NCBI GenBank assembly: GCA_016180645.1
Contig: JACPAV010000017.1
Location: forward strand, 1-64,000
DNA from: Nitrospirota bacterium
GTDB lineage: Bacteria > JACPQY01
Direction of reading: 5' to 3'
Length of the DNA stretch: 64,000 bases
The position numbers and the translations under genes are program-made. Below, in pieces: positions 42,923 to 50,926 of the stretch (position 1 is the stretch's first letter; each line of letters opens with the position of its first letter). The notes beneath the pieces were generated by a model. The model had not been told where the DNA came from. It searched no databases and worked only from the letters and a program-made list of their open reading frames with translations.

Positions 42923-43913
42923 GTTTCAAGACGGTATCGTACAGCTTCTGCTCTCGGTCCGCCTGCGCGCGTACTCGTCCGGCGATCGATTCGAACGCAT
43001 CCGGCCGCTCCTTCTCACTCTCCTGCTTGAGGAGTTGGGAGATATCGCTCCACTCCTGACCGATCTCCTGCATCAGGGCGGACAGACGCAGGGGCCGCAG
43101 CGCGGGGAGGATCCGCTCCGCCTCGCGGAGGAATTCGGCGTACAGGAGTCGAAAAGCTCCGCCGCCCGTCCCACGCTTCTCGATGATCTGATAGGTAAAT
43201 CGGGCACACCACTTCCAATCGGCGACTTCGCCCCAGCCCGGGAGATTGTCCGCCAGGGTCCGAATGGCGGCGACCCCCTTGTTCGCGGGGAACTGGCTGT
43301 CTTCCAGCATGTCCGATGCCTGCTTGCGGAGTGCGGGGGCGATCCAATCGACGGGGCCGCCTTGGAGCGAATCCACCCGTCCACGGAACCAGTTGTAGGC
43401 GACCGGCATCGGGAAGGCCTGGGAGCTTCGGGCCTTGGCCATGTCGTCGAACGAAACTTCCTGGAGTCCGGGAAACTGTGTGTCGCCGACGTAACAAAGC
43501 CGTTTTTCGTCGTCGAACCCCCACAACACGATGACATGACCGGAAAATGAAGTCTGCGTCTTGTAGTAGTGGAGATATTTCAGATCGCACTGGATGAGCA
43601 ATGGCACACCGGCGGATATTTCACGTCGCATGATGTCGAAGGCGGTCTCGCGCCCCTCTTCGATGTTCCAGACAAACGGCTGCCCGATGGCGTGGAAGAA
43701 GTTCGGTTCGAGGCCCGCACTGCGCGTGGCGACCATCCGTGAAGGGCTGAGCCCGTCCATGGGGATGAAGAAAAACCCGAGTCCCGATCCCAATCCGAAA
43801 CAGAACGCTTCGGAAAAGGGGTGCCCGCTGAATGTCATCAGATCCGAAAGCGAGGTCGATCCGCAGTGCCGCCCCGGATTGTGGACCCATCCGGGAATGA
43901 TGTTGGAGGGCAT
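42912..43913 (-). CDS. BtrH N-terminal / DUF4872 family protein
   Basis: A 333-residue protein. Papain-like N-terminal half: GRHCGSTSLSDLM with a candidate catalytic Cys, AFCFGLGSGLGFFF, and SGHVIVLWGFDDEKRLCYVGDT with His and Asp. The C-terminal half is helical (DUF4872-like). BtrH transfers an acyl side chain from a carrier protein to an aminoglycoside in butirosin synthesis; relatives occur in many bacteria without that pathway. Next to an MFS exporter it could make or modify a small amide product. Substrate unknown. Confidence 0.85.
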   Translation of the reverse strand: MPSNIIPGWVHNPGRHCGSTSLSDLMTFSGHPFSEAFCFGLGSGLGFFFIPMDGLSPSRMVATRSAGLEPNFFHAIGQPFVWNIEEGRETAFDIMRREISAGVPLLIQCDLKYLHYYKTQTSFSGHVIVLWGFDDEKRLCYVGDTQFPGLQEVSFDDMAKARSSQAFPMPVAYNWFRGRVDSLQGGPVDWIAPALRKQASDMLEDSQFPANKGVAAIRTLADNLPGWGEVADWKWCARFTYQIIEKRGTGGGAFRLLYAEFLREAERILPALRPLRLSALMQEIGQEWSDISQLLKQESEKERPDAFESIAGRVRAQADREQKLYDTVLKHVG

Positions 43914-44012
43914 GAAGCTAACGCGGTTCGACCATGAAGATCATCGCCGGCCGACTCTCCCGCCCCTCGACTCGGAAACGCGGGAGTGTTCAGCCGGCAA
44001 GGTGAAAGCGAA

Positions 44013-44333
44013 TCAGACTTTGCCCTGGAGGAGGAACGTGACGACGAAGGAAAGCAGGACGAGCGATTCGACGAAGGCGATGCCGAGAATGAATGGGACG
44101 AACATTTGCCCGGAGGCGGCGGGGTTCCGCGAAATGCCTTCGAGGGCGGAGCCGGCCACCTTGCCCTGTCCCAGAGCGCCGCCGAACGAGGCCAACGCCA
44201 CGCCGATCCCCGCGCCGAGAGCGATCAAGCCTCGACCCGGCGTGGCAGCGCCGGCTTCCTCCGCCATTGCGAGTGCGGGAATCATCCAGACGGCCGCAGC
44301 CACCATCGTTTGACCCAGAATCCGTTTCACCAT
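44013..44333 (-). CDS. atpE: ATP synthase Fo subunit c
   Basis: A 106-residue protein. The N-terminal 25 residues look like a signal peptide (ILGQTMVAAAVWMIPALAMA), then two membrane helices: GLIALGAGIGVALASFGGAL and MFVPFILGIAFVESLVLLSF. The loop GISRNPAASGQ is the conserved polar loop. The ion-binding carboxylate is the Glu of VESL; the Thr and Tyr of known Na+ sites are not present, so H+ coupling is more likely. ATG 44333 has GAAAGGAAGGAA upstream. Last gene of an Fo-only cluster. Confidence 0.93.
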   Translation of the reverse strand: MVKRILGQTMVAAAVWMIPALAMAEEAGAATPGRGLIALGAGIGVALASFGGALGQGKVAGSALEGISRNPAASGQMFVPFILGIAFVESLVLLSFVVTFLLQGKV

Positions 44334-44358
44334 GTTGTTCCTTCCTTTCGGTTGAAGC

Positions 44359-45054
44359 CTAGTGCTCGTGCGATACGGCAAGGCCGATGTATACAGCAGA
44401 AAGCAGGGCGAACACAAATGCCTGAATGATCGAAACCAGCGTCCCGAGCAGGAGCATGGCCACGGGCAGGACGAGGGGCACCAGCCCCGAAATCGTTTCG
44501 AAGGCCATGTGATCGGCCGTCATGTTGGCCATGAGACGAATGGTCAGCGTCACCGGACGGACCCCGTGGCTGAAGGCCTCGATGATGAGCATGAGCGGGG
44601 CGATGTAGATGACCGGCCCCATGAACTGTTTGACGTATTTCCAGCCGTGGGCACGGATCCCCACGGCGTTGTAGTAGATGAAGGAGATCAGCGCGAGTCC
44701 CATGTTGGTCGCGAAGATGCGTGTGGGAGGGAGAAAGCCGGGGATCAGTCCCAGCAGATTCGAAACCAGGATGGCGAGGAAGAGCGAACCGATAAAGGGG
44801 ACATATCGGTCTCCGTCGTGCCCGATCAGCCCGCGGAGAAAATTCCGCAAGGCCCGCACGGCAAGAAGGACAATATGGGCGAGGGTGCCCGCCTTCTTGG
44901 GATTGCCATTGACGTGGGCGATTTCGGATTTGATCCACACCCCTGCAAGAACCAGAAGACAGACGACGATGCCGAATGTAACCGTGTTTTCGGGGAAGTC
45001 CTTCAGCAGGGGGATGTGCTCGACGTAGGTGAATGGCTTGTGCTCGGCGGTCAT
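44359..45054 (-). CDS. atpB: ATP synthase Fo subunit a
   Basis: A 231-residue membrane protein. The essential Arg lies in RPVTLTIRLMANMTADHM, with SNLLGLIPGFLPPTRIFATN and IQAFVFALLSAVYIGLAV at the end. It forms the ion half-channels next to the c ring. Start ATG 45054 overlaps the end of the atpI gene by 4 bases. A longer frame from 45081 is possible but overlaps atpI further. Confidence 0.94.
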   Translation of the reverse strand: MTAEHKPFTYVEHIPLLKDFPENTVTFGIVVCLLVLAGVWIKSEIAHVNGNPKKAGTLAHIVLLAVRALRNFLRGLIGHDGDRYVPFIGSLFLAILVSNLLGLIPGFLPPTRIFATNMGLALISFIYYNAVGIRAHGWKYVKQFMGPVIYIAPLMLIIEAFSHGVRPVTLTIRLMANMTADHMAFETISGLVPLVLPVAMLLLGTLVSIIQAFVFALLSAVYIGLAVSHEH

Positions 45055-45500
45055 TCCTGAACCTTCCTCCCGTACAGGCATGCGGCCACCGTCAGGGATG
45101 CCGGAAGAGTCAGGAACCCTGCTGCGAAGGAGAGGGGCTCAAGCCGGAGCCCTCTCATGCAAGCCCACACGATGCCGAAGAAAACCAGCGGTTTGACCAG
45201 AATGAGCGCCCTCGCGACCATGACGCGCCGGCGGGTCGACTCCGAGGGAGCCACGAAGAGTGGATAGGCGGCCCGCAGGAGAGCCCAGAAGAAAAAGGCG
45301 CCCAGCGCCCCGCCGCAGAGAAGGGAGAAGGCCGCATCCGTGGAGAGCGCGACCGTGCCCAGAACGGTGGCGGCAAGACCCAAGGCGTGCGTTCGTTGAA
45401 ATCGGCGGGAGATGAGTGTGAAGGAATCGGCGGTCATCCCGCCACCTGCGACAGGCGCGAAAGCGCCTCGTTCCGAGTCGGTCGCAGGTGGTGGGATCAT
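45051..45500 (-). CDS. atpI: AtpI-like ATP synthase accessory protein, start altered by repeat insertion
   Basis: A 149-residue open frame with four hydrophobic helices (ALGLAATVLGTVALSTDAAF, LLCGGALGAFFFWALLRAAY, ALILVKPLVFFGIVWACM, LSFAAGFLTLPASLTVAACL), as in AtpI/UncI proteins that assist c-ring assembly. The frame from 45500 has an ATGA overlap with atpZ, but codons 3-21 are made of a palindromic repeat. A second ATG at 45437 (with AGGTGG upstream) gives a 128-residue protein of normal appearance. Either start could be used. Functional annotation rests on hydrophobic pattern and position. Confidence 0.8.
   Translation of the reverse strand: MIPPPATDSERGAFAPVAGGGMTADSFTLISRRFQRTHALGLAATVLGTVALSTDAAFSLLCGGALGAFFFWALLRAAYPLFVAPSESTRRRVMVARALILVKPLVFFGIVWACMRGLRLEPLSFAAGFLTLPASLTVAACLYGRKVQE
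45438..45495. repeat. palindromic element inserted at the atpZ/atpI junction
   Basis: Outer arms of 15 bases (CCCGCCACCTGCGAC and GTCGCAGGTGGTGGG, one mismatch) enclose a perfect AGGCGC-GAAA-GCGCCT hairpin. On the minus strand the element is flanked by ATGAT before it and ATGAC after it, so the ATGA stop/start overlap of atpZ-atpI appears duplicated around the insertion. Confidence 0.75.
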
Positions 45501-45736
45501 GTTTCGGACCTAAATTTCTTGTTCAACCTGAAGAGATTCAATAGACTGACGGCGAACCCCGCGACCACCCCCAGCATCAGCCCCCACGGGGAGATCGAGG
45601 TTGAGCGGTCGATCCACATTCCACCCAGGGCGCCGGCCAGGATGGGCAACGTCGACTCGATGGCCATCGCGTAGTAATAGGTCCAATTCTTCCATGGTCC
45701 GCTTCCCGGGTCCGGTTTCGGTGGTTCCTCTAACAT
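45497..45736 (-). CDS. atpZ: AtpZ/AtpI-type Fo accessory protein
   Basis: A 79-residue protein with two membrane helices (IESTLPILAGALGGMWIDR and LMLGVVAGFAVSLLNLF) and the loop DRSTSISPWG. This is the pattern of the ATPase_gene1/AtpZ family, usually first in ATP synthase operons. The frame also allows a GTG two codons upstream. First gene of a minus-strand atpZ-I-B-E cluster; no F1 genes or subunit b follow in the window. Confidence 0.85.
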   Translation of the reverse strand: MLEEPPKPDPGSGPWKNWTYYYAMAIESTLPILAGALGGMWIDRSTSISPWGLMLGVVAGFAVSLLNLFRLNKKFRSET

Positions 45737-45878
45737 AGGCACGGCGAGAAATCAAAACAGCGCATTGCGGAATTATACGGCAAGGGAAGGATCTTCTCGA
45801 CTTGTCCGGCGATTGTCTCTACAATCGGGCGGCCTGTTGTCCCGGCCATCCGGGAAGATGACCCGAAGGAGGTTTGGC

Positions 45879-46415
45879 ATGAAACTCATTGCACGAACAA
45901 CGGCTCTGGCCCTCGTAATTTTCCCCGCCCTGGCGGCATCGGCCGACGCGAAGGACATCAAGATCGGATACGTGGATCTGCAACAGATTCTGTTCAATTC
46001 CGAGCGGGGAAAACAGGCGAAGGAGGCGCTCTCTTCCGAGTACGAAGAGCGCAAGACGCTGCTGAAAAAGCACTACGACGAAATTCAGCAGATGGAAGAG
46101 GACATCCAGAGCAAAGGCTCGCTTCTCTCGGAGGATGCGAAGAAGAAAAAGGAAGAGGCCTACTGGGACAAACGCCGCGATTTTCAGAGCCAGACGGAGA
46201 AGCATGAAACCGAGCTTCGGAAGAAAGACATGGAACTGACGCAGAAGATTCTTGTTGAAGTTCAGGCGTTGCTTCAGGATCTGGCGAAGAAGAAGGGCTA
46301 CACGCTCGTGATCGAGAAGAATGAAGGCGCGGTGCTGTATGCGGCGGACAGCGAGGATCTGACGAAGGACGTCCTCGGCGTGTACGACGCGGCGGGCAAG
46401 AAGCCGAAGAAATAG
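45879..46415 (+). CDS. OmpH/Skp-like periplasmic chaperone
   Basis: A 178-residue protein. The signal peptide (KLIARTTALALVIFPALAASADA) is followed by IKIGYVDLQQILFNSERGKQ, a long charged coiled coil (about 45-130) and a closing domain KKGYTLVIEKNEGAVLYAADS. This is the Skp/OmpH layout, a jellyfish-shaped holdase for outer-membrane proteins. A strong ribosome-binding site (GGAGGT) decides ATG 45879. It heads the lipid A operon, directly before lpxD, the usual order. Confidence 0.92.
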   Translation: MKLIARTTALALVIFPALAASADAKDIKIGYVDLQQILFNSERGKQAKEALSSEYEERKTLLKKHYDEIQQMEEDIQSKGSLLSEDAKKKKEEAYWDKRRDFQSQTEKHETELRKKDMELTQKILVEVQALLQDLAKKKGYTLVIEKNEGAVLYAADSEDLTKDVLGVYDAAGKKPKK

Positions 46416-46417
46416 TC

Positions 46418-47521
46418 TTGGGCGGGCACACGCTCGAGGAGTTGGCGCGGCACGTCGGAGGCCGCGTGGTGGGGGACGGATCTTTCGTTGTCCGCGGCGT
46501 AGCGCCGATCGACGAAGCGGGTGGGGGCGACCTGACGTTCATCGCCAATCCGAAGTATCGCAAGCATGCGGAGACCACCTCCGCGGGAGCCCTGGTCGTG
46601 CATTCCGCTGAGGAGGCGGCCGGTCGAAACGCGATTGTGATCGACAATCCGTATCTGGCCCTCGCCAAGATCCTGGAGATCCTGATTCCCGAGACCCGGC
46701 CCACGGCGGGGATTTCGTCCATGGCCTACGTGGATCGAACGGCAACGGTCGCCGAAGACGCGTGCGTTTTCCCCTTTGCCTACGTCGGTCCGGGCGCGCA
46801 GGTGGGGCATCGGTCGGCCTTGTACCCCTTCGTGTTCGTGGGTGAGGGGGCCTCCGTGGGTGATGACAGTGTGTTATATGCGGGCGTTTGCATTCAGCAC
46901 GGATGCAAAGTGGGGAATCGGGTGATTCTTCAACCGGGTGTGGTGATCGGGGGAGATGGATTTGGATATGCGCCGGATGGGGTGCATTACCGGAAGGTTC
47001 CTCAGGTGGGGCGGGTGGTGGTCGATGATGACGCGGAGATCGGCTCGAATACGACGGTGGATCGGGGAAGCGTGGGGCACTCAAGAATCGGAAAAGGAGT
47101 CAAGATCGACAATCTTGTCCAGGTCGGCCACAACGTCGAAGTGGGGGATGACACCGTGATTGTGGCCCAGACGGCGATTGCAGGCAGTACCAAACTAGGC
47201 CGCTCGGTTCAGGTCGGAGGGCAGGCGGCGTTCGTCGGACATCTGAAGATCGGGGATCGGGCGCGCATTGCGGCGCGGGCGGGCGTGTCGAGCGATCTCG
47301 AGGAGGGGGTCACCGTGGGGGGGAGCCCGCATCAGCCGCACGCCCAATGGCTGCGGTCGTGCATCGTCTTTAGCCGCCTTCCGGAGATTCAGAGCGCTTT
47401 TCGTGAACTTCAGAAGAAAGTCGAAGCGCTGGAGAAACGAACTCCCGTGCCCAACGGGCCGAAGCGCGGATCAACCGTTCGCCCTCGGCACGCGCGGAGA
47501 AAACAAGCAAAGAGGAGGTAG
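46418..47521 (+). CDS. lpxD: UDP-3-O-acylglucosamine N-acyltransferase LpxD
   Basis: A 367-residue acyltransferase. N-terminal uridine-binding domain (EELARHVGGRVVGDGSFVVR), then left-handed beta-helix hexapeptides (about 105-310) with the catalytic region IQHGCKVGNRVILQPGVVIG followed by GDGFGY. C-terminal helix and an unusually basic tail (PRHARRKQAKRR). It adds the N-linked acyl chain in lipid A synthesis. TTG start two bases after the Skp-like gene. Confidence 0.93.
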   Translation: MGGHTLEELARHVGGRVVGDGSFVVRGVAPIDEAGGGDLTFIANPKYRKHAETTSAGALVVHSAEEAAGRNAIVIDNPYLALAKILEILIPETRPTAGISSMAYVDRTATVAEDACVFPFAYVGPGAQVGHRSALYPFVFVGEGASVGDDSVLYAGVCIQHGCKVGNRVILQPGVVIGGDGFGYAPDGVHYRKVPQVGRVVVDDDAEIGSNTTVDRGSVGHSRIGKGVKIDNLVQVGHNVEVGDDTVIVAQTAIAGSTKLGRSVQVGGQAAFVGHLKIGDRARIAARAGVSSDLEEGVTVGGSPHQPHAQWLRSCIVFSRLPEIQSAFRELQKKVEALEKRTPVPNGPKRGSTVRPRHARRKQAKRR

Positions 47522-47523
47522 CG

Positions 47524-47961
47524 GTGGATAGCGTCGACATCCTGGGAATTCTGAAGCGGTTGCCGCATCGCTATCCCTTTCTTCTCATCGATCGGGTGGT
47601 GGAATTGGAGAAGGGCAAGCGGGCAGTGGCGATCAAGAATGTGACGGTGAACGAACCGATCTTTACCGGCCACTTCCCGGCGGAACCGATCTTTCCCGGA
47701 GTCCTTATCGTCGAGGCGACGGCCCAAGTGTGCGGGATTGTGGCCTCGGAGGACGGTTTCAGGAAATTCTACCTCGTGGGCGTGGACGGCTGGCGGTTCC
47801 GACGGCCGGTGCGGCCCGGCGACCAGATCCGCATTGAAGTCCATCTGGAGAGGCACAAAGGCAAGATGTACAAGTTCAGGGGCGCCGCGACGGTGGATGG
47901 AGAAACGGCGGCGGAAGGCGAAATTCTGGCGGTGACGGCCGACGACGAGCCGGCCGCCTGA
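47524..47961 (+). CDS. fabZ: 3-hydroxyacyl-ACP dehydratase FabZ
   Basis: A 145-residue hot-dog fold enzyme. HRYPFLLIDRVVELEKGKRA and the active-site segment GHFPAEPIFPGVLIVEA carry the catalytic His and Glu. It dehydrates 3-hydroxyacyl-ACP and competes with lipid A acyltransferases for that substrate. GTG start two bases after lpxD. Confidence 0.95.
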   Translation: MDSVDILGILKRLPHRYPFLLIDRVVELEKGKRAVAIKNVTVNEPIFTGHFPAEPIFPGVLIVEATAQVCGIVASEDGFRKFYLVGVDGWRFRRPVRPGDQIRIEVHLERHKGKMYKFRGAATVDGETAAEGEILAVTADDEPAA

Positions 47962-47973
47962 GGAGACAAGACC

Positions 47974-48749
47974 GTGGCGAAGATCCATCCGACTTCCATC
48001 GTTCACCCGAAAGCGCGCCTGTCCGAGGACGTCGATGTCGGTCCGTTCTGCACCATCGGTGAGAAAGTCGAACTGGGCGCCGGCACGCGGCTCATCTCGC
48101 ACGTGGTGGTGGACGGCCCGGCCACGCTGGGAAAGAACAACGTGATCTTCCCCTTTGCATCGGTGGGACTGATTCCGCAGGACCTGAAGTTTGCGGGCGA
48201 AGAGACCCGCCTGATCATCGGCGATGGAAACCGAATCCGGGAGGCCGTCACCATTCACCGGGGAACGGCCGGGGGGGGGGGGTGACCACGGTGGGCGATG
48301 AATGCCTGTTCATGGCCACAAGTCATGTCGCGCACGATTGTCACGTGGGGTCGCGCGTCGTCATGGCGAACGGCACGGCGCTGGCCGGTCACGTGACTCT
48401 GGGTGATGGATGCATCCTGGGCGGCCTCGTGGGCATCCATCAGTTTGTGAAGGTGGGCCGCCTGGCCTTCATCGGAGCCGGCGCGATGGTGGCGCAGGAC
48501 GTGCCCCCGTTCATGATGGCCGTGGGGGACCGCGCGCGTCTGATCGGTGTGAACACGCTCGGACTGGAACGGGTGGGATTGAACGTTGATCAGATACGCG
48601 TTCTGAAGACGGTCTATAAGCTCCTCTGCCTGAGCGATCTCAAGTTGGTTGAGGCCCTGGACAAGATTTCGACTGAGCATGGCGACACCGCGGAAGCGCG
48701 CGAGGTGCTCGAATTCGTCCGCGCCTCCGAGAGGGGCATCTGCCGGTAG
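47974..48749 (+). CDS. lpxA: UDP-GlcNAc acyltransferase LpxA, frameshifted at a poly-G tract
   Basis: The two halves together make one LpxA of about 258 residues. The first (47974-48285) gives [31 protein letters not shown] and [11 protein letters not shown] then stops. The second, in another frame from about 48283, gives [20 protein letters not shown] with the catalytic His region, hexapeptides, and the helical C-terminus. The break is in a run of 12 G at 48271-48282; 13 G would restore the frame. lpxA is normally essential, so this is either a sequencing error or a slippery/phase-variable tract. It adds the first acyl chain of lipid A. Confidence 0.88.
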
Positions 48750-48811
48750 CCGGCGTGAATCCGCATCGCCGGACTGATCGCCGTCCCCGAAGCGAAGCGG
48801 AGCGGGGAAAA

Positions 48812-49750
48812 GTGGTCCGGGTTGGGTTGGTGGGCGCGGGCACATGGGGGGCGAACCACCTTGAGAAGTTGAGGCAACTGCCCGACGTCCAGTTGGTCGG
48901 CATTCGCGATACGGATGAAACAAGGGCCAGGGAACTTTGCGCTCGATTTCGCCTGGCTGCCCTGGAGCAGGGCCCGCTGACGGCGAAATCCCTGGATGCT
49001 GTGGTGGTGGCGACTCCCACGGCGGCCCACCATGGTGTCGCGGCGGAATGCCTCCGGAACGGAATCCACGTCTTCGTGGAGAAACCGATGGCGGCCACTC
49101 CGGAGGAGGCCGAGGAACTCGTCGATCTTGCGCGCAAGGCCGGCTGCGTCTGCCAGGTGGGTCACATCGAGCGGTTCAACCCAGCCTGGAGGAACGTGGA
49201 GCCGAAACTGAACCGGCCCATGTACGTGGAGGGTCAAAGACTCGCGCCGTTCCGGGAGAGGGGGACGGATGTGGACGTGGTTCTCGATCTGATGATTCAT
49301 GATGTGGACCTGGTGCTCGCTGCGGCAGGGGCTGAGCCGGTGCGGGTGGATGCGGTGGGAGTGCCTGTGCTCAGCCGGGAAGTGGACATGGTGAACGTCC
49401 GCCTGGAATTCAAAAGCGGCATGGTATGCAATCTGACCGCCAGTCGAGTCTCCCCGGAAACCGTACGCAAGCTCAGACTTTTCCAGCGGGACGGCTATTT
49501 TTCAGTCGACCTTCTGACGGGAAGCGTTCGCCTCTGCAACCTCGGTCCGGACGCTGAAGAGAAGCGGATCTACGAAATGAAGGAGAGTGTCGAGGGGAGC
49601 GATCCGCTTAGGTCCGAGCTGGAGGAGTTTCTGGCCGCCATTCGGGAGAATCGGCCACCCAAGGTGACAGCGGAGGACGGATTGAGATCCCTCCGCGTGG
49701 CGATCCGGATCAAGGAGAAGGTGGGCGAGTTTATGAAACGTCTGGTCTGA
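48812..49750 (+). CDS. Gfo/Idh/MocA family oxidoreductase between lpxA and lpxB
   Basis: A 312-residue NAD(P)-dependent oxidoreductase. Rossmann motif VGLVGAGTWGANHLEKL at the start, EKPMAATPEEAEELVDLA with the catalytic Lys region, and QVGHIERFNPAW. Genes of this family between lpxA and lpxB are common; GnnA, which oxidises UDP-GlcNAc at C3 for diamino-sugar lipid A, belongs to the same family. No GnnB-type aminotransferase is next to it, so the assignment stays open. GTG 48812 is chosen next to the dinucleotide motif; a GTG at 48755 would add 19 residues. Confidence 0.85.
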   Translation: MVRVGLVGAGTWGANHLEKLRQLPDVQLVGIRDTDETRARELCARFRLAALEQGPLTAKSLDAVVVATPTAAHHGVAAECLRNGIHVFVEKPMAATPEEAEELVDLARKAGCVCQVGHIERFNPAWRNVEPKLNRPMYVEGQRLAPFRERGTDVDVVLDLMIHDVDLVLAAAGAEPVRVDAVGVPVLSREVDMVNVRLEFKSGMVCNLTASRVSPETVRKLRLFQRDGYFSVDLLTGSVRLCNLGPDAEEKRIYEMKESVEGSDPLRSELEEFLAAIRENRPPKVTAEDGLRSLRVAIRIKEKVGEFMKRLV

Positions 49751-49762
49751 CCCCCGACCGGT

Positions 49763-50923
49763 TTGGACGCCAAAGAGATCCTTATTGTTGCAGGTGAATC
49801 GTCGGCCGACGGGCACGCCGCCGCACTGGTCCGGGAACTTCAGGCCACTCATCCCCAGTGGAAGTTCTACGGCGTGGGCGGCCCGCGGCTTCGGGAGGCC
49901 GGCGCCGACATCGTTGTTCCGATGAGCCAAGTCACCTTGATGGGCTTCGGCGAGGTGATTCCCAAGCTCAAAGCGGTAAGGGATGCGATGCAATTGCTGG
50001 CGGAGAGCGTTCTCCGGAGACTCCCCGATGCGGCCATCCTCCTCGATTTCCCGGACTTCAATCTTCGGCTGGCGAAACGGTTGAGGAAATTCCCGATTCC
50101 GATCCTGTACTACATCAGCCCCCAGTTGTGGGCGTGGAGGGAAAGTCGGGTCGAACTCGTCCGACGACGGGTGGACAAGATGCTGGTGATTCTGCCGTTC
50201 GAAAAGGAGTTCTACGCGATGCACGGAATTGAGGCCGAATACGTCGGCCACCCGCTGCTGGATCAGGTCGCGGGGTTCCCCCCGGCTCTCTCCTTCCCCG
50301 TGAAGAGGGAGGGGGCTGTCATTGCGAGCGGAGCGAAGCAATCTACGCCCCTCCTCGCCCTCCTCCCCGGCAGCCGCCTGCAAGAGGTGCATCGATGCCT
50401 CCCTGTCATGCTGAACGCAGTGGAATTGTTACAGTCGCGAGGAATCCGGTTGGAACCCTGCGTCTGCCTGGCCGATGCGGTTCGAGAGTCCGCGGAAGGC
50501 GTCTGCGCCGCGCGCGGGATGAAGACGGCTTCTCAAGACCGGATTGGGGAGGTACTATCCCGAGCGGAGGCGGCCCTCGTGGTTTCGGGCACGGCCACGC
50601 TCCATTGCGCTCTATATGATGTACCGATGGTCATCCTTTACAAGACGTCATGGCTCAACTATGCCATCGCGCGGATGTTCGTGCATGTTCCGAATATCGG
50701 CCTGGTGAATCTCGTGGCCGGTCGGACCGTGGTGCCGGAACGGATCCAGAACGAGGCAAGTCCGGCGCGCGTGGCGGATGCGATGGAGCCGATCCTCCGC
50801 TCCTCGGACCTTCGCAGGGAGATCCGCTCAAAGCTTGCTGAAGTCCGGGGAAAACTCGGCCCTGCCGGCGCGAGCCGCCGCGCCGCCGAGTCCATTTCAG
50901 GCTTCCTCACTCGCGGGGGCTGA
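49763..50923 (+). CDS. lpxB: lipid-A-disaccharide synthase LpxB (with in-frame repeat insertion)
   Basis: A 386-residue GT19 glycosyltransferase. ILIVAGESSADGHAAALVRE, FYGVGGPRLREAGADI, IPKLKAVRD, YISPQLWAWRESRVE, LPFEKEFYAMHG and VGHPLLDQV identify it; the PGSR motif follows. Between HPLLDQV and LLALLPGSR lies a stretch REGAVIASGAKQST encoded by a dispersed DNA repeat (50318-50344). It joins two acylated glucosamine units in lipid A synthesis. TTG start. Confidence 0.93.
   Translation: MDAKEILIVAGESSADGHAAALVRELQATHPQWKFYGVGGPRLREAGADIVVPMSQVTLMGFGEVIPKLKAVRDAMQLLAESVLRRLPDAAILLDFPDFNLRLAKRLRKFPIPILYYISPQLWAWRESRVELVRRRVDKMLVILPFEKEFYAMHGIEAEYVGHPLLDQVAGFPPALSFPVKREGAVIASGAKQSTPLLALLPGSRLQEVHRCLPVMLNAVELLQSRGIRLEPCVCLADAVRESAEGVCAARGMKTASQDRIGEVLSRAEAALVVSGTATLHCALYDVPMVILYKTSWLNYAIARMFVHVPNIGLVNLVAGRTVVPERIQNEASPARVADAMEPILRSSDLRREIRSKLAEVRGKLGPAGASRRAAESISGFLTRGG
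50318..50344. repeat. dispersed repeat inside lpxB
   Basis: GTCATTGCGAGCGGAGCGAA followed by GCAATCT; ATTGC and GCAAT pair, and flanking GAGGGGGC / GCCCCTC extend the stem. It is translated as VIASGAKQS in frame with lpxB, just before the PGSR motif. The same repeat type is intergenic at 28016 and 32656. Confidence 0.75.
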
Positions 50924-50926
50924 GGG

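Noticed and set aside
44013-44333. Na+-specific c subunit
   Set aside because: The Glu-Ser pair is present but the Thr and Tyr that complete the known Na+ site are not, so Na+ coupling is not supported.
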